Of a DNA stretch of 64,000 nucleotides, positions 54,807 to 64,000 are shown piece after piece. Position numbers and translations under genes: made by a program. The stretch spans positions 1 to 64,000 of the forward strand of contig JAIRTL010000035.1 in NCBI GenBank assembly GCA_031254915.1, written 5' to 3'. Position 1 is the stretch's first letter, and each line of letters starts with the position of its first letter. Origin of the DNA: Planctomycetota bacterium. Lineage in GTDB: Bacteria; Planctomycetota; SZUA-567. The notes under the pieces were generated by a model that was not told the origin of the DNA, made no database searches, and saw only the letters and a list, made by a program, of their open reading frames with translations.

Positions 54807-55402
54807 TTTCTTTTTTCCGGCGGGATAAAGCCAAGCGCGAGAACATACGTTTCCGTGCTTTCGTCGCGGGATGCGTCCGGCTTCCGGATTTTCACCGTAT
54901 CATAGTCTTTCGCAAGCGAGGCGCGAAAATGTTCAGTGTCGGGGCCATAGAGAATCTTACACACCATGCAGCCACCTGATTTCAATATTCTTTTCGCTAT
55001 TTCAACCGCCTTCTCACATAATTCGAGGCTTCGGGCCTGGTCGACGATTTTAATCCCCGATGTGTTGGGGGCCATATCCGACAAGACGACGTCAAACCCG
55101 TCCACGATTTCGGGAAATTCGTCGCCTTTCATCTCTAACACGTTCATTTTCTTGAAGTAAACCCTGCTCTTGAATTTCTTGTTGATTGGTTTTAGATCGA
55201 CCGCGTACGCGATTCCGCCAGAACCGATCCTCTCGATAATGTATTCGAGCCACGATCCGGGGCTAGCACCCAGATCCAACACTACGTCGCCTCTTTTGAG
55301 TAATCGCTCGCGCCTGTCCAACTCTTCCAGTTTGTAAACGGAACGGGCGAGTTTGCCTTCGCGTTTGGCTTGTTTGAAGAATTTATCGTGAAGTTTTTTC
55401 AT
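54803..55402 (-). CDS. rlmE: 23S rRNA 2'-O-methyltransferase RlmE (FtsJ/RrmJ)
   Basis: 199 aa from ATG 55402 (MKKLHDKFFKQAKREGKLAR); the longer upstream frame looks like leader. SVYKLEELDRRERLLKRGD, VVLDLGASPGSWLEYI, VLSDMAPNTSGIKIVDQARS, GGCMVCKILYGPD and KPDASRDESTETYVLALGF supply the K-D-K-E catalytic residues. It methylates U2552 of 23S rRNA in E. coli. Confidence 0.95.
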   Translation of the reverse strand: MKKLHDKFFKQAKREGKLARSVYKLEELDRRERLLKRGDVVLDLGASPGSWLEYIIERIGSGGIAYAVDLKPINKKFKSRVYFKKMNVLEMKGDEFPEIVDGFDVVLSDMAPNTSGIKIVDQARSLELCEKAVEIAKRILKSGGCMVCKILYGPDTEHFRASLAKDYDTVKIRKPDASRDESTETYVLALGFIPPEKRK

Positions 55403-55679
55403 GTCTCGGATTTCGTGAAATGCGCCATGATTAAAAAATATTTGCCGAATTATAGTGGTCACGCGGGCGTTTGTCCACGATTCAGCGACACATAATTGAT
55501 TGACAGGGCAACTGGCGCGGCTACAATCGCACATCCGAGTTCCCAAGCTGCCCGGTGGATTTTTCCCCGGCCGGGATGCACTGGTCCCGGTATTATTACC
55601 AGAGTGCTCAAAACTCTTGGCTTCGGGATACGATTTTCATTGCCCGCGACCGACTCCGGTTTGGATCACAGGTTGGAGA

Positions 55680-57575
55680 ATGCCTTTTTTTTCGCAGGAC
55701 TTTCTGGAACGGGTCAGATCGGCGAACGAACTGTCCCAGGTGGTGCAGAACTATAACGTCCACATGAAGCGGGCGGGCGTGAACCTTATTGGACTCTGCC
55801 CATTTCATAACGAGAAAACCCCCTCGTTCAATGTAAGGACCTCGGAGCAGTTCTTCCGGTGTTTCGGTTGCGGCGCCAAAGGTGATGTGTTCCGATTCGT
55901 TCAAATGATGGAGCGGGTCGAATTTCCGGAGGCGGTGCGATTGCTTGCGGAACGCTCTGGGCTTGAGCTTGAATACGTCTCCTCCGAGGGACGCAAAGCG
56001 GCGGAAAAACGTAGCGAGGCAAAAACCGCCCTGTTCTGGTGTTGTTCGCGTGCGGTCGACTATTTCGAGGGGGCGCTACGGCGCGACGGTGGCGGCGCGG
56101 CAAGGGAATATTTGCTGTCGCGCGGTTTCAGCCAGGAGACGATCCGCAAGTGGCGCCTTGGCTGGGCGCCGGATTCATGGGACGGATTAAGCGGTTTTTT
56201 GCTAAAAAATGCCAAAGAAACCGCGTTTAAAGAGCAAGTATTGGAGTATGCGCTTCGCGCCGGCGTGCTGCGGGAGCGGATAAGCGGCGACGGATCGAAG
56301 CGCAGGTTGTACGACGCCTTTCGCGGCAGGGTGATGTTCCCGATTCTGGACCCGCAACAACGTCCGGTCGGGTTCGGCGGCAGGGTGCTCGAGGAAAAAC
56401 CCGAAGTTGGCGGCAAGTACATAAACTCGTCCGAGGGACCGCTGTTCGAGAAGCGGCGAATCCTTTTCGGCCTTGCCCAAGCGGCTAAAGAAATCGGCCT
56501 CCGCAAGGCGGCGATAGTGGTCGAAGGCTACACCGACGTCATCATGTGCCATCAGTACGGCATTGAAAACGTCGTTGCGACGCTCGGGACAGCCCTCACG
56601 GAGGAACACGTTCAGACGCTTCGGCGTCACGTCAGGGAACAGGGCCGGGTGATCGCTCTTTTCGACGCCGACGCGGCTGGCGAAAAGGCGACGTTGCGTG
56701 CCATCGACCTGTTCATGGGCCACGATGTGCCGCTTTCGGTCGCGCGCGGCCTCGATGTCAAGGACGCCTGCGAATTCCTCCCGAAATTCGGTGCGGAGGA
56801 ATTCGGGAAAAACCTCGACCGGGCCGAAGACAGTTTTTCGTACCTGCTGCGGGAAACGGTCGGTAAGGCCAAAGGGCGGGACGTCATGGCCGCCGGCGAA
56901 GCAGTCAGGACGATAATGAAAACCGTGTACCTTTGCCCTGACCCGGTGAAGGTCGCGTTGATGAAAAAGCGCGTCGCCGCGATGGCGGAGGTGCCGGAGG
57001 AAGCGATCCCCCGCCCCGAACCGAAGGAACCGTCCGGCCCCATACGCGGACGAACGGCGATACGGCCCCCGGCTCGACCGGCGGTGCGAAAAGGATTGGC
57101 CCCGCCGGCGAGGCGACCGGGAATGGACGAGATATTACAGAGCGCCGGGGAGGCGCACAAGCGACGCGAAATGCGGTTGCTGCGTTACATGTGGGAGAGC
57201 CCGGATTGGTGCGCCCGCGTGTCGGACGCCTACCCCCCGGACGAATGGCGGGACGCCGCCGCCGCTGAGTTGGCCGCCATGGCGCGGGATGGATGGGATG
57301 AATCAAGGGCGCCGGCGATAAACGACATGCGCAGCAGGGTTGAACACCCGGATGCGGTCGAAAAACTCGCCGACATGGCTTTTCCGGACGCGGAGCCGCT
57401 GTCGGAAAGGGACCTCTCCCAAATCCTGAGGCTGATGGCCAACGAACGCCGCAAGGAACGCGCGGAAGCGCTGTTGAAGATGCTCAAGGAAGCGGAAGGA
57501 AATTCGGACGAAGAGGCGTTGGATCGCTTGCAGGCGGAGTACATCGGCTTGCAGGCGGCGATGAAGGAACGATGA
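55680..57575 (+). CDS. dnaG: DNA primase DnaG
   Basis: 631 aa from ATG 55680 (MPFFSQDFLERVRSANELSQ). The zinc-binding domain has CPFHNEKTPSFNV and CFGCGAKGDVFRFVQ. The RNA polymerase domain has GFGGRVLEEKP, KYINSSEGPLFEKRRILFGL, the TOPRIM motifs VVEGYTDVIMCHQYGIENVV and ALFDADAAGEKATLRA. The C-terminal ~150 residues form a helical DnaB-binding region. Followed by rpoD, a remnant of the rpsU-dnaG-rpoD operon (rpsU is absent here). Confidence 0.97.
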   Translation: MPFFSQDFLERVRSANELSQVVQNYNVHMKRAGVNLIGLCPFHNEKTPSFNVRTSEQFFRCFGCGAKGDVFRFVQMMERVEFPEAVRLLAERSGLELEYVSSEGRKAAEKRSEAKTALFWCCSRAVDYFEGALRRDGGGAAREYLLSRGFSQETIRKWRLGWAPDSWDGLSGFLLKNAKETAFKEQVLEYALRAGVLRERISGDGSKRRLYDAFRGRVMFPILDPQQRPVGFGGRVLEEKPEVGGKYINSSEGPLFEKRRILFGLAQAAKEIGLRKAAIVVEGYTDVIMCHQYGIENVVATLGTALTEEHVQTLRRHVREQGRVIALFDADAAGEKATLRAIDLFMGHDVPLSVARGLDVKDACEFLPKFGAEEFGKNLDRAEDSFSYLLRETVGKAKGRDVMAAGEAVRTIMKTVYLCPDPVKVALMKKRVAAMAEVPEEAIPRPEPKEPSGPIRGRTAIRPPARPAVRKGLAPPARRPGMDEILQSAGEAHKRREMRLLRYMWESPDWCARVSDAYPPDEWRDAAAAELAAMARDGWDESRAPAINDMRSRVEHPDAVEKLADMAFPDAEPLSERDLSQILRLMANERRKERAEALLKMLKEAEGNSDEEALDRLQAEYIGLQAAMKER

Positions 57576-57647
57576 CGCGCCGACGGCAGGGTGGGGACCG
57601 GGTCGGCTGCGTCCGTGGCAAGGGCATGCAAACGTAGGAAACGATGG

Positions 57648-59576
57648 ATGAGCAAAAAAACCACGAAAAACAAGAGCGGTTCGACCGCGACCGCCAAATC
57701 CAAATGCGGGAAGGCGGACTCGTGCGCCGCCGAGGATGAAGCCGACAAGAAAACCTCCGTCAGGAAACGGGGCGACGCCGCCAAGGCGAAAGCGTGTCCC
57801 GACGATGAACTCGAGCCGGAGGTCGCTCTTCTCGACGACGAAGAGGGAGCGCTTGCGGAGCCTGCCGGGGGCGAACCCGCCGAGGAGCGTCCCGCCCTCG
57901 ACGAAAAAGCGATCGTCGCCATTATCCGCAAAATCAAGGGCAGGAAGAGCATCACCTATACGGAACTCAACGAACTCCTACCCGAGGAAGCGATCAATCC
58001 CAATGAAATTGATCTTGTTTTCACCCGTCTCACGAAGGAGGGAATCGAGGTCATCGATTCGGACGAGGACATTTCCGTCGACATCGACGAGGAAGTCATC
58101 GAGCCCGAAGATCCGGAAGCCGAGGCGCTCGTCATCGGCTCCACCCTCATTCCCGAGGCGGACGTCGGCGACGTCCACGACCCCGTGCGGATGTATCTGT
58201 CGGAAATGGGGTCGATACCGCTTCTCACCCGCGAAGAGGAGGTAATCCTCGCGAAAAAGATCGAATTGTCGTCGTCGCGATTCCGGAGGCGCACGCTGGA
58301 AAGCCCCATCGCCATGGCGCACGTCTTCGACCTCTACGAGCGCGTGAAGCTAAATCGGGAAAGCCTCGACAAGATCATGCGGAACTCGCACCCCGCCGGC
58401 GCGGAGCGCAACGACGTGCTCACCCGGCTTCCCGAACATATGGAAACGCTCCACAAGATCTACGACTCCCTCGCCGACCTCTGGCGCCGGATGGAGGATT
58501 CGTCGACTTCGAACGCCAAACGCGCCGCGTATTTCTCGAAAATGCGCGCCCGCCAGCGCCGCATGGCCAAACTGCTCGAGGAGCTTGGCCTGCGCACCGG
58601 CAGGATGTTTTTCATTCGCGACCGCATCATCAAGCTGGCGGAGGACGCCGACAAGATGCTAAAGGAAGAGGCCCAGCTCAAGGCACGGCTCGATCGTCTC
58701 ACGCCGCAGGAGAAGCGTCGCCTCGAAATGACCCGCGACAAGCTGCTTCGCATCCGCATGGAGGCGAAGGAACCGCTGTCGCGCCTGCTCGTCCGCGCCA
58801 GGCACGTCGGGAAGCGCTTCGAAGAATACCAGACTGTCAAACAGAAGCTGTCGAGCGGAAATCTGCGTCTCGTCGTATCCATCGCGAAAAAGTACCGCCA
58901 CCGCGGCCTGTCCTTTATCGACCTCATTCAGGAGGGAAATACCGGCCTCATGAAGGCGGTGGAGAAATACGAATACCGACGCGGCTACAAGTTCTCAACC
59001 TACGCGACCTGGTGGATCCGGCAAGCCATCACCCGCGCGATCGCCGATCAAGCGCGCACAATCCGCATCCCGGTGCACATGATCGAGACCATGTCGAAAC
59101 TGCGCCGCATCACCAAGCAGCTTGTTCAGGAAATCGGCCGCGAACCGACGGTCGAGGAAATCGCCGCCCAGGCGGACATCCCGGTCGCCGAGGCGCGCCG
59201 CGTGCTCAGGATCAGCAAGCACCCGATCAGCCTCGACAGGCCGATCGGAGCGGGAGATGCCGACGACAGCCACTTCGGCGACTTTATCGAGGACAAGACG
59301 GCAGAAAGCCCGGTGAACATGGCGAGCTATGAAATGCTCAAGGACAAGATCGGCAACGTCCTCCAGAGTCTCACCTACCGCGAGCGCGAAATCATCAAGC
59401 TACGTTACGGCATCGGCGACGACTATACCTACACGCTCGAGGAGGTTGGCCGCAAGTTCAACGTCACCCGCGAGCGCGTCAGGCAGATCGAGGCGAAGGC
59501 CCTCCGGAAGCTGCAACACCCGGTGCGCGCCCGCCGCCTGGAAGGCTTCCTTGAGGATGCCGCACCGGCGTCGTGA
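57648..59576 (+). CDS. rpoD: RNA polymerase primary sigma factor RpoD
   Basis: 642 aa from ATG 57648 with AGGAAACG upstream. A basic/acidic low-complexity N-terminus (residues 1-80) precedes region 1.1 ([20 protein letters not shown]), 1.2 ([20 protein letters not shown]), a non-conserved insert, region 2 ([60 protein letters not shown]), region 3 and region 4 ([39 protein letters not shown]). It recognises ordinary TTGACA/TATAAT promoters, such as the rpsB one in this window. Confidence 0.98.
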   Translation: MSKKTTKNKSGSTATAKSKCGKADSCAAEDEADKKTSVRKRGDAAKAKACPDDELEPEVALLDDEEGALAEPAGGEPAEERPALDEKAIVAIIRKIKGRKSITYTELNELLPEEAINPNEIDLVFTRLTKEGIEVIDSDEDISVDIDEEVIEPEDPEAEALVIGSTLIPEADVGDVHDPVRMYLSEMGSIPLLTREEEVILAKKIELSSSRFRRRTLESPIAMAHVFDLYERVKLNRESLDKIMRNSHPAGAERNDVLTRLPEHMETLHKIYDSLADLWRRMEDSSTSNAKRAAYFSKMRARQRRMAKLLEELGLRTGRMFFIRDRIIKLAEDADKMLKEEAQLKARLDRLTPQEKRRLEMTRDKLLRIRMEAKEPLSRLLVRARHVGKRFEEYQTVKQKLSSGNLRLVVSIAKKYRHRGLSFIDLIQEGNTGLMKAVEKYEYRRGYKFSTYATWWIRQAITRAIADQARTIRIPVHMIETMSKLRRITKQLVQEIGREPTVEEIAAQADIPVAEARRVLRISKHPISLDRPIGAGDADDSHFGDFIEDKTAESPVNMASYEMLKDKIGNVLQSLTYREREIIKLRYGIGDDYTYTLEEVGRKFNVTRERVRQIEAKALRKLQHPVRARRLEGFLEDAAPAS

Positions 59577-59598
59577 CACGCGAAAAACACTCCATGAG

Positions 59599-59633
59599 AA
59601 AGCGCCCCCGGGTAGATTCGGGGGCGCTTTTTC
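59599..59633 (+). terminator. Intrinsic terminator of dnaG-rpoD
   Basis: AAAGCGCCCCCG (59599-59610) pairs with CGGGGGCGCTTT (59619-59630) and is followed by TT. Starts 23 bases after the rpoD stop. Confidence 0.85.
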
Positions 59634-59664
59634 GGCATCACATGGTTGAAACCGACCTGTCTGA

Positions 59665-60069
59665 TTACGGGGCGGCATATTCAAGTCCAACGTCCTCGAC
59701 GAACGCCTCCCATGCCCTGTCTATGCCGAGCGATTCGTCGGTCGAGGCGTTTTTGGTGAACGCCTTGCGCCGCACATCCTTCCAGCCAAGCCACGCGGTG
59801 CCGCGCAGAGCCTCCGGCGTCTCGAAGCAGCGCACGTCGTCGATGATGACCCGCGTCTTCGGCAATGCTCCGGGACCGTTGCGTTGCCCGCGCAAACCGT
59901 CGCCTGGCGGAGCCATGAACTGAATGTCCTGGCGAACCGAATCCAGCCGTGCTTCCGGCGCGCCTTCGAAACCTTCGCGTGCCGACTCGACGTCTCCCGC
60001 ATGTCCATAGGACAAGGAGATGGCGGCTGCCACGACCAAAACCACCGAGAGCGCTCTTCGCGTAAGCAT
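59665..60069 (-). CDS. Small exported protein of unknown function
   Basis: 134 aa from ATG 60069, favoured over the ATG at 60075 because GGGGA lies six bases upstream. A signal peptide (MLTRRALSVVLVVAAAISLS then YGHAGD) is clear. The mature part is about 110 residues with QDIQFMAPPGDGLRGQRNGP, TRVIIDDVRCFETPEALRGT and AWLGWKDVRRKAFTKN. No family recognised. It converges on rpoD. Confidence 0.7.
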   Translation of the reverse strand: MLTRRALSVVLVVAAAISLSYGHAGDVESAREGFEGAPEARLDSVRQDIQFMAPPGDGLRGQRNGPGALPKTRVIIDDVRCFETPEALRGTAWLGWKDVRRKAFTKNASTDESLGIDRAWEAFVEDVGLEYAAP

Positions 60070-60422
60070 AATCATTCCCCGAATGCGGCTGATCGACGGC
60101 GCGGCGAGACGCGCGCCACTACAAAATTGCCGCTCAAAGCGGGATCCTTTCACGACAGATTGCAAAAAACTTCCCGCTCCGCCGGTTGCATTCGTGCGGA
60201 TATTTGCGATACTTGCATTATCGGACATTATGACACAATATGACAATGAAGGAGGCTTTTCCGCATCCGCATATTGACCCGGCCGTCCGCGACGCTATAT
60301 ATTGGATGCGATCGGCGTGCGAAAGGACTGATGGTTCCATGGTTTGCGGATCATCAGGGAGGCCGCCGAAAAACTGCGGTCACGGACAATACCCGCAAAG
60401 CGGATTTTGAAGGAGTCAGCAC
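60070..60422. other. ilvC upstream region
   Basis: 353 bases between divergent genes. A plausible promoter is present for ilvC (60274-60303) and a roughly 120-base leader. A 57-codon frame starting at 60241 is not convincing as a leader peptide, since it lacks a run of Ile/Leu/Val codons. Nothing else seen. Confidence 0.5.
60274..60303 (+). promoter_or_regulatory. Sigma70-type promoter of ilvC
   Basis: -35 TTGACC (60274-60279) with -10 TATATA (60296-60301, 16-base spacer) or TATATT (60298-60303, 18-base spacer). Confidence 0.55.
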
Positions 60423-61424
60423 ATGGCAACAATGTATTACGAGAAGGATGTCGACCGCACCGTCCTTGAGGGCAGGACGATTGCCGTCATCGGCTATGGG
60501 TCGCAGGGCCACGCCCAGGCGCAGAACCTGCGCGATTCCGGTTTCGACGTCATCGTCGCCAACCGGTCCGGAAGCAAGAACGCCCGCCTTGCCGAAGAGC
60601 ATGGGTTCCAGGTTCACAGCGTCGCAGAGGCGGCGGAAAAGGCGCAGATCATCCAGATCCTCCTCCCCGACCAAATCCAGGCCGAAGTCTGCAAGAAGGA
60701 CATCCTCCCGCATCTTGGCGAAAACAAGGCGCTCATGTTTTCCCATGGCTTCAACATCCATTTCGGCCAGATCAATCCGCCCGAAAACGTTGACGTGATC
60801 ATGATCGCGCCGAAGGGACCCGGACACCTTGTCCGTTCCGAGTTCGAAAAGGGCGCCGGCGTCGCTTGCCTGATCGCCGTCCATAACGATTACTCCGGCC
60901 AGGCGCGGCAAATCGGCCTCGCCTATGCCCTCGGCATCGGCGGCGCGCGTGCCGGCGTCATCGAAACCACGTTCAAGGAAGAAACGGAAACAGACCTTTT
61001 CGGGGAACAGGCGGTCCTCTGCGGTGGCGTCGCCGAACTGATCCGCGCCGCCTTCGAACTCATGGTCGCCAACGGCTACCAACCGGAAATCGCCTACTTC
61101 GAGGTGCTGCACGAGATGAAGCTTATCGTCGACCTGTTCTATCAGGGCGGCATAAACTACATGAATTACTCCGTCTCGGACACGGCCGAATACGGTGGAC
61201 ACACCCGGGGACCGAGGGTTGTCAACCAGGCGTCCAGGGACGCGATGGCCGAAGTCCTCGCCGAAATACAGAATGGTTCCTTCGCGCGCGAATGGTTGTG
61301 CGAATGTCTGGTGAACACGCCCGTCCTTAATAAGATGCGCGAACGAGACCACGAGCACCCGATCGAGGTCGTCGGCAGGAAACTTCGACGGATGATGCCG
61401 TTCGTCAACCCGAAGGAGGTATGA
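60423..61424 (+). CDS. ilvC: Ketol-acid reductoisomerase (class I)
   Basis: 333 aa. It shows the Rossmann motif IAVIGYGSQGHAQAQNLRDS, NRSGSKNARLAEEHGF, MIAPKGPGHLVRSEFEKG, ETTFKEETETDLFGEQAVLC and GGVAELIRAAFELMVANGYQ, followed by FEVLHEMKLIVDLFYQGGI, with the metal-binding Asp/Glu residues. It performs the second step of Ile/Val synthesis. GAAGGAG lies upstream. Four bases separate it from the next gene, so the two are likely co-transcribed. Confidence 0.97.
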   Translation: MATMYYEKDVDRTVLEGRTIAVIGYGSQGHAQAQNLRDSGFDVIVANRSGSKNARLAEEHGFQVHSVAEAAEKAQIIQILLPDQIQAEVCKKDILPHLGENKALMFSHGFNIHFGQINPPENVDVIMIAPKGPGHLVRSEFEKGAGVACLIAVHNDYSGQARQIGLAYALGIGGARAGVIETTFKEETETDLFGEQAVLCGGVAELIRAAFELMVANGYQPEIAYFEVLHEMKLIVDLFYQGGINYMNYSVSDTAEYGGHTRGPRVVNQASRDAMAEVLAEIQNGSFAREWLCECLVNTPVLNKMRERDHEHPIEVVGRKLRRMMPFVNPKEV

Positions 61425-61428
61425 CGCC

Positions 61429-62970
61429 ATGCTCCGGACGCACTTGCCGTTCCTCGCCATTATCGTCTTTGCCGCCGCGACCTCATGGCCGACAATCTGG
61501 TCCGGTGAGGGCGCCGACGCTCCCAAACCGCATGAATATCGAACCATTGCCGATTTCGATGGCCGGCACATAGGCGCGGTCAGGGGCACCATGCTCGCGG
61601 ATGCGCTCAAGGGAAGAATCAAGGATCCCCAATTGCGCTTTTACGACAGCCTACAGTCTCTCATGGCGGCTCTTCGCGCCGGAGAGATAGACGCGATAGT
61701 CGACGATGAACCGATCTGCCGGGCAATCGCGCTCGAGGATCCGCGCTTCGTCGTCTTCGAAGCCATGTTGCAAACCGACACATACGCCTTTGCGCACCGG
61801 AAGGAAAACCTGTCGCTCGGCTACGAGGTGAACGCATCCCTGCGGGAGCTTATGGACGACGGGATGGTCGAGGCGCTAGCGGCGAAATGGATGGACGGAC
61901 CGGTCGACGAGAAAGTCATGTCGCAGATTCCGACGCGCGAAGGGAAACGGCTTCTTCGCTTCGGAACCAGCCCCGTCTCTCCCCCGTTCTCGTACCTGAA
62001 CGACAAAAACGAATGCATTGGCCTCGACATCGAACTCGCCGAACGGCTCGCTCTTCGGATGGAGCGCGACATCGAGATAGTGACCATAGACGATTTCGGC
62101 GATATGTTTTCCGCGCTTCTCGGGGGCGACGTCGACATGATCGGCGGCTGCATCACCGTCACCGAGGAACGCGCGCACGCCGTCGAATTCACCATTCCCT
62201 ATTACGAAGGCGGCGTCACCCTCGTTACCATGTCCGCCTCCCTTCCGACCGAGGTCGATCGGAAGTTCACCGCCAGGCTCTCCGATCTGAACGGAAAACG
62301 GATAGGCGTTTTCGCCGGAACCATGTTCGACGCCGCCGCGCGCGAACATCTCGATGATATCCGCATCCAATACTTCGTCGACAACAAATCGCAGGTCCGC
62401 GCGCTCTCGTCAGGGCGTATTGACGCCATGATCACGGACGAACCGGTCGCCAGGCTCATCGCCAGCATGCACGACGACATCGGCATACTCGCCGAACGCC
62501 TCCAGGACGACGACTACGCCTTCGCGTTGCATTACGACGACCGCGAACTCCATTTTCAGGTCGGGGAAGTCATACGCGACCTGAAGGCGGACGGGACCAT
62601 AGACGCCATGACCGGCAAATGGCTCGACGGCCCGATGTCGGAAAAAACACTGCCCGAATTCCCGGTCCCGGATGATGCGCCCCCGCTTCGTCTCGGCGTC
62701 GGAGCCGTCATGGAGCCGTTCTCCTATCATGACGGCGACGGCAACTTGACCGGCTTCGACATCGAACTCGCCCGTCGCATCGCCCAAAGGCTCGGCCGTC
62801 GACTGATAATCGTCACCATGGAAGTTGGTTCGCGGGTGCCGTCCCTGCTGGCCAAAACGATCGATATGGCCGGGACGTGCATGACCATAACCAGACAGCG
62901 CGCCAAACTGGTGAATTTCACGGAAAGCTACTACCGGGGCGGCGTGTCGGCGCTCGTATCCACAAGATAA
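61429..62970 (+). CDS. Periplasmic protein with tandem solute-binding (SBP_bac_3) lobes in permuted order
   Basis: 513 aa with a hydrophobic N-terminus (LPFLAIIVFAAATSW) that acts as signal or anchor. Order of modules: a lobe-2-type unit (about 37-154, DGRHIGAVRGTMLADAL to AAKWMDGP), a lobe-1 unit (about 174-270, FGTSPVSPPFSY, GLDIELAERLALRM, ITVTEERAHAVEFTIPYYEG), a second lobe 2 (about 283-403, GKRIGVFAGTMFDAA to GKWLDGP) and a second lobe 1 (about 418-513, GVGAVMEPFSYHDGDGNLTG, ITRQRAKLVNFTESYYRGG). The middle two form one normal amino-acid-type binding protein. The first and last could pair as a circular permutant. No transporter genes adjoin. The ligand is unknown. Confidence 0.85.
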   Translation: MLRTHLPFLAIIVFAAATSWPTIWSGEGADAPKPHEYRTIADFDGRHIGAVRGTMLADALKGRIKDPQLRFYDSLQSLMAALRAGEIDAIVDDEPICRAIALEDPRFVVFEAMLQTDTYAFAHRKENLSLGYEVNASLRELMDDGMVEALAAKWMDGPVDEKVMSQIPTREGKRLLRFGTSPVSPPFSYLNDKNECIGLDIELAERLALRMERDIEIVTIDDFGDMFSALLGGDVDMIGGCITVTEERAHAVEFTIPYYEGGVTLVTMSASLPTEVDRKFTARLSDLNGKRIGVFAGTMFDAAAREHLDDIRIQYFVDNKSQVRALSSGRIDAMITDEPVARLIASMHDDIGILAERLQDDDYAFALHYDDRELHFQVGEVIRDLKADGTIDAMTGKWLDGPMSEKTLPEFPVPDDAPPLRLGVGAVMEPFSYHDGDGNLTGFDIELARRIAQRLGRRLIIVTMEVGSRVPSLLAKTIDMAGTCMTITRQRAKLVNFTESYYRGGVSALVSTR

Positions 62971-63073
62971 CGCCGCGTCCAAATTATGAGCGGAAGATTC
63001 CCAAAATGCTTTAAAACACGTAAAAAGAGTGCTCCATTCATCCAAACGCGAACATTTTGGAGGAATAGAATTC

Positions 63074-63790
63074 ATGTACGACGATGCGCAAGTCGCCTAT
63101 CCGGAAGCGACAATGCTCCATCCCGTCGCGGCGAACCGTTTGCTGCGAAGCGCTTTTTTATGGATGTTCATCGGTCTTGTCGTCACCACGGCGGCGGCGA
63201 TGGTGGTCGCAGGCAGCCAAACGCTTCTTTTCGCCCTGTTCGAAAACCAGTGGCTGCTCTGGGGCCTCCTCATCAGCGAGATTTCACTGGTCGTCGTTAT
63301 TTCCGCCGCGATCAATCGGCTTTCGGCAGGTACGGCGACGTTCCTCTTTCTACTCTACAGCGCGATCAACGGCATAACGCTGTCTTCGATCTTCATTGTC
63401 TACGCCTATACTTCGGTCATCCAGGCCTTCGCCGCCGCCGGGTGTCTGTTCGCCGCCATGAGCATTTTCGGCTATTTCACCCAGCGCGACCTGACGTCCT
63501 GGGGCAACCTGCTGTTTATCGGCCTTATCGCCGTCCTCGTCTCCACGCTGATCAATTTCCTCGTCGGCTCGGACATGTTCGGCTACGTCGTCAGCGTCAC
63601 CGGCATTCTGGTGTTTCTCTGTCTGACCGCCTACGATACGCAAAAAATCCTTCATCTCGGCGCGAGCCTCGGCGGCGGCGACTCGTCGACGCGCCATAAA
63701 GCAGCCATCGTCGGCGCGCTCAAGCTGTATCTCGATTTCATCAACCTCCTCCTGTTCCTGTTAAGACTCTTCGGTAGAGCGAGGGATTAG
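63074..63790 (+). CDS. Bax inhibitor-1 (BI-1/YccA) family membrane protein
   Basis: 238 aa from ATG 63074 with GGAGG upstream. Seven hydrophobic segments, starting FLWMFIGLVVTTAAAMVVAG, with FVYAYTSVIQAFAAAGCLF-like and GYVVSVTGILVFLCLTAYDT motifs; the Asp in TAYDTQKI is the conserved family residue. BI-1 family members are Ca2+ leak channels or FtsH-associated (YccA). A short polar N-terminus has MYDDAQVAYPEATMLHPVAA. Confidence 0.9.
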   Translation: MYDDAQVAYPEATMLHPVAANRLLRSAFLWMFIGLVVTTAAAMVVAGSQTLLFALFENQWLLWGLLISEISLVVVISAAINRLSAGTATFLFLLYSAINGITLSSIFIVYAYTSVIQAFAAAGCLFAAMSIFGYFTQRDLTSWGNLLFIGLIAVLVSTLINFLVGSDMFGYVVSVTGILVFLCLTAYDTQKILHLGASLGGGDSSTRHKAAIVGALKLYLDFINLLLFLLRLFGRARD

Positions 63791-63798
63791 GAGGCAAC

Positions 63799-64000
63799 AT
63801 GCCGGATTCGCCCGAAGTGCCGGAAGTGTTTTTCAACCGCGCCGAGCTGTCTGATCAGGGACGCCTGTGCCCGCTTCTTATGCAAACCTACGGACAGGTC
63901 CTGGAGAATGTTCTGGAACGCTCGAGAAGCGCCGCATTTCCGTCGTCAAGCGTCGAGGACGAGTTGATGGCTGCGGATGACTTTTACTTCAGCGCCATCG
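63799..64000 (+). CDS. Start of an unidentified protein, cut by window edge
   Basis: The ATG at 63799 follows TAGGAGGCAAC and is eight bases after the BI-1 gene's stop. 67 codons are visible: MPDSPEVPEVFFNRAELSDQ, GRLCPLLMQTYGQVLENVLE, RSRSAAFPSSSVEDELMAAD, DFYFSAI, still open at the edge. It has no signal peptide; helical and acidic. Not recognised. Confidence 0.7.
   Translation, partial: MPDSPEVPEVFFNRAELSDQGRLCPLLMQTYGQVLENVLERSRSAAFPSSSVEDELMAADDFYFSAI

Noticed and set aside
60241-60414. Possible leader peptide for attenuation of ilvC
   Set aside because: The frame has no run of Ile, Leu or Val codons and no terminator/anti-terminator pair was seen.
1-64000. tRNA, rRNA or CRISPR arrays
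   Set aside because: No T-loop/acceptor pattern of a tRNA, no rRNA-like conserved sequence and no regularly spaced direct repeats were seen by eye; an automated scan would be needed to be certain.

Overview
The window is GC-rich (roughly 60%) bacterial chromosome. It reads as a flagellated, Gram-negative-type bacterium. Lipid A/LPS-related genes (gmhB and a LAB_N-glycosyltransferase fusion), a lipoprotein and several exported proteins indicate an outer membrane. FlbD, MotAB, two FliL-like proteins, FliN, FlgK, FlgL, FliW and CsrA indicate a flagellum. The EF-Ts lacks the usual TDFV motif in a way I recall from Planctomycetota, so an uncultured Planctomycetota/PVC-related lineage is my best but uncertain guess. 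No rRNA, tRNA or CRISPR was seen.

Layout. 1-2.5 kb is accessory and eroded: the 5' end of a secreted sulfatase-modifying-factor-like protein, a large serine recombinase remnant with compensating frameshifts, a probable DUF305 fragment and a small exported nitroreductase-like protein. 2.5-9 kb carries recG, a MATE transporter and a lipoprotein built from a metal-ligand-less phosphatase domain plus a CBM9-like domain. 9-13 kb is a flagellar motor operon (flbD-motA-motB-fliL-fliL-fliN) behind a repeat-bearing intergenic region and a candidate sigma28 promoter. 13-19 kb has an archaeal-type IMP cyclohydrolase with a large unknown protein, then a decayed phoU-phoB-phoR locus in which only phoB is intact; phoR carries a 99-bp MITE-like insertion and other lesions. 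19-28 kb carries an HD-GYP/HEAT-repeat pair, rarA, an RsbU-like phosphatase, ispA and xth. 28-36 kb carries mfd with a long C-terminal extension, fliW-csrA (csrA extended), a metallo-beta-lactamase-fold hydrolase, dprA and a LAB_N-GT2 fusion.

36-43 kb holds flgK and a giant flgL behind a candidate sigma54 promoter, then gmhB. 43-50 kb has rpsB-tsf with a good promoter, a leader hairpin and a terminator, a phenylacetate-CoA-ligase-like enzyme, an IS4-type transposase remnant next to a dispersed repeat, an acyltransferase, an aldo/keto reductase and smpB. 50-64 kb has a DUF1848 protein, metK, a NifU-domain protein, a phosphoesterase, a sirtuin, rlmE, dnaG-rpoD, ilvC, a periplasmic-binding-domain protein in rotated lobe order, a Bax inhibitor-1 family protein and the start of another gene.

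The main themes are housekeeping genes, flagellar genes (with FliW-CsrA as the likely post-transcriptional switch) and localized decay by mobile elements. The most unusual items are the rotated binding-protein architecture, the expanded FlgL, the apparently dead phosphatase lipoprotein, the extended Mfd and CsrA, the EF-Ts variant, and the related short repeats near decayed genes.
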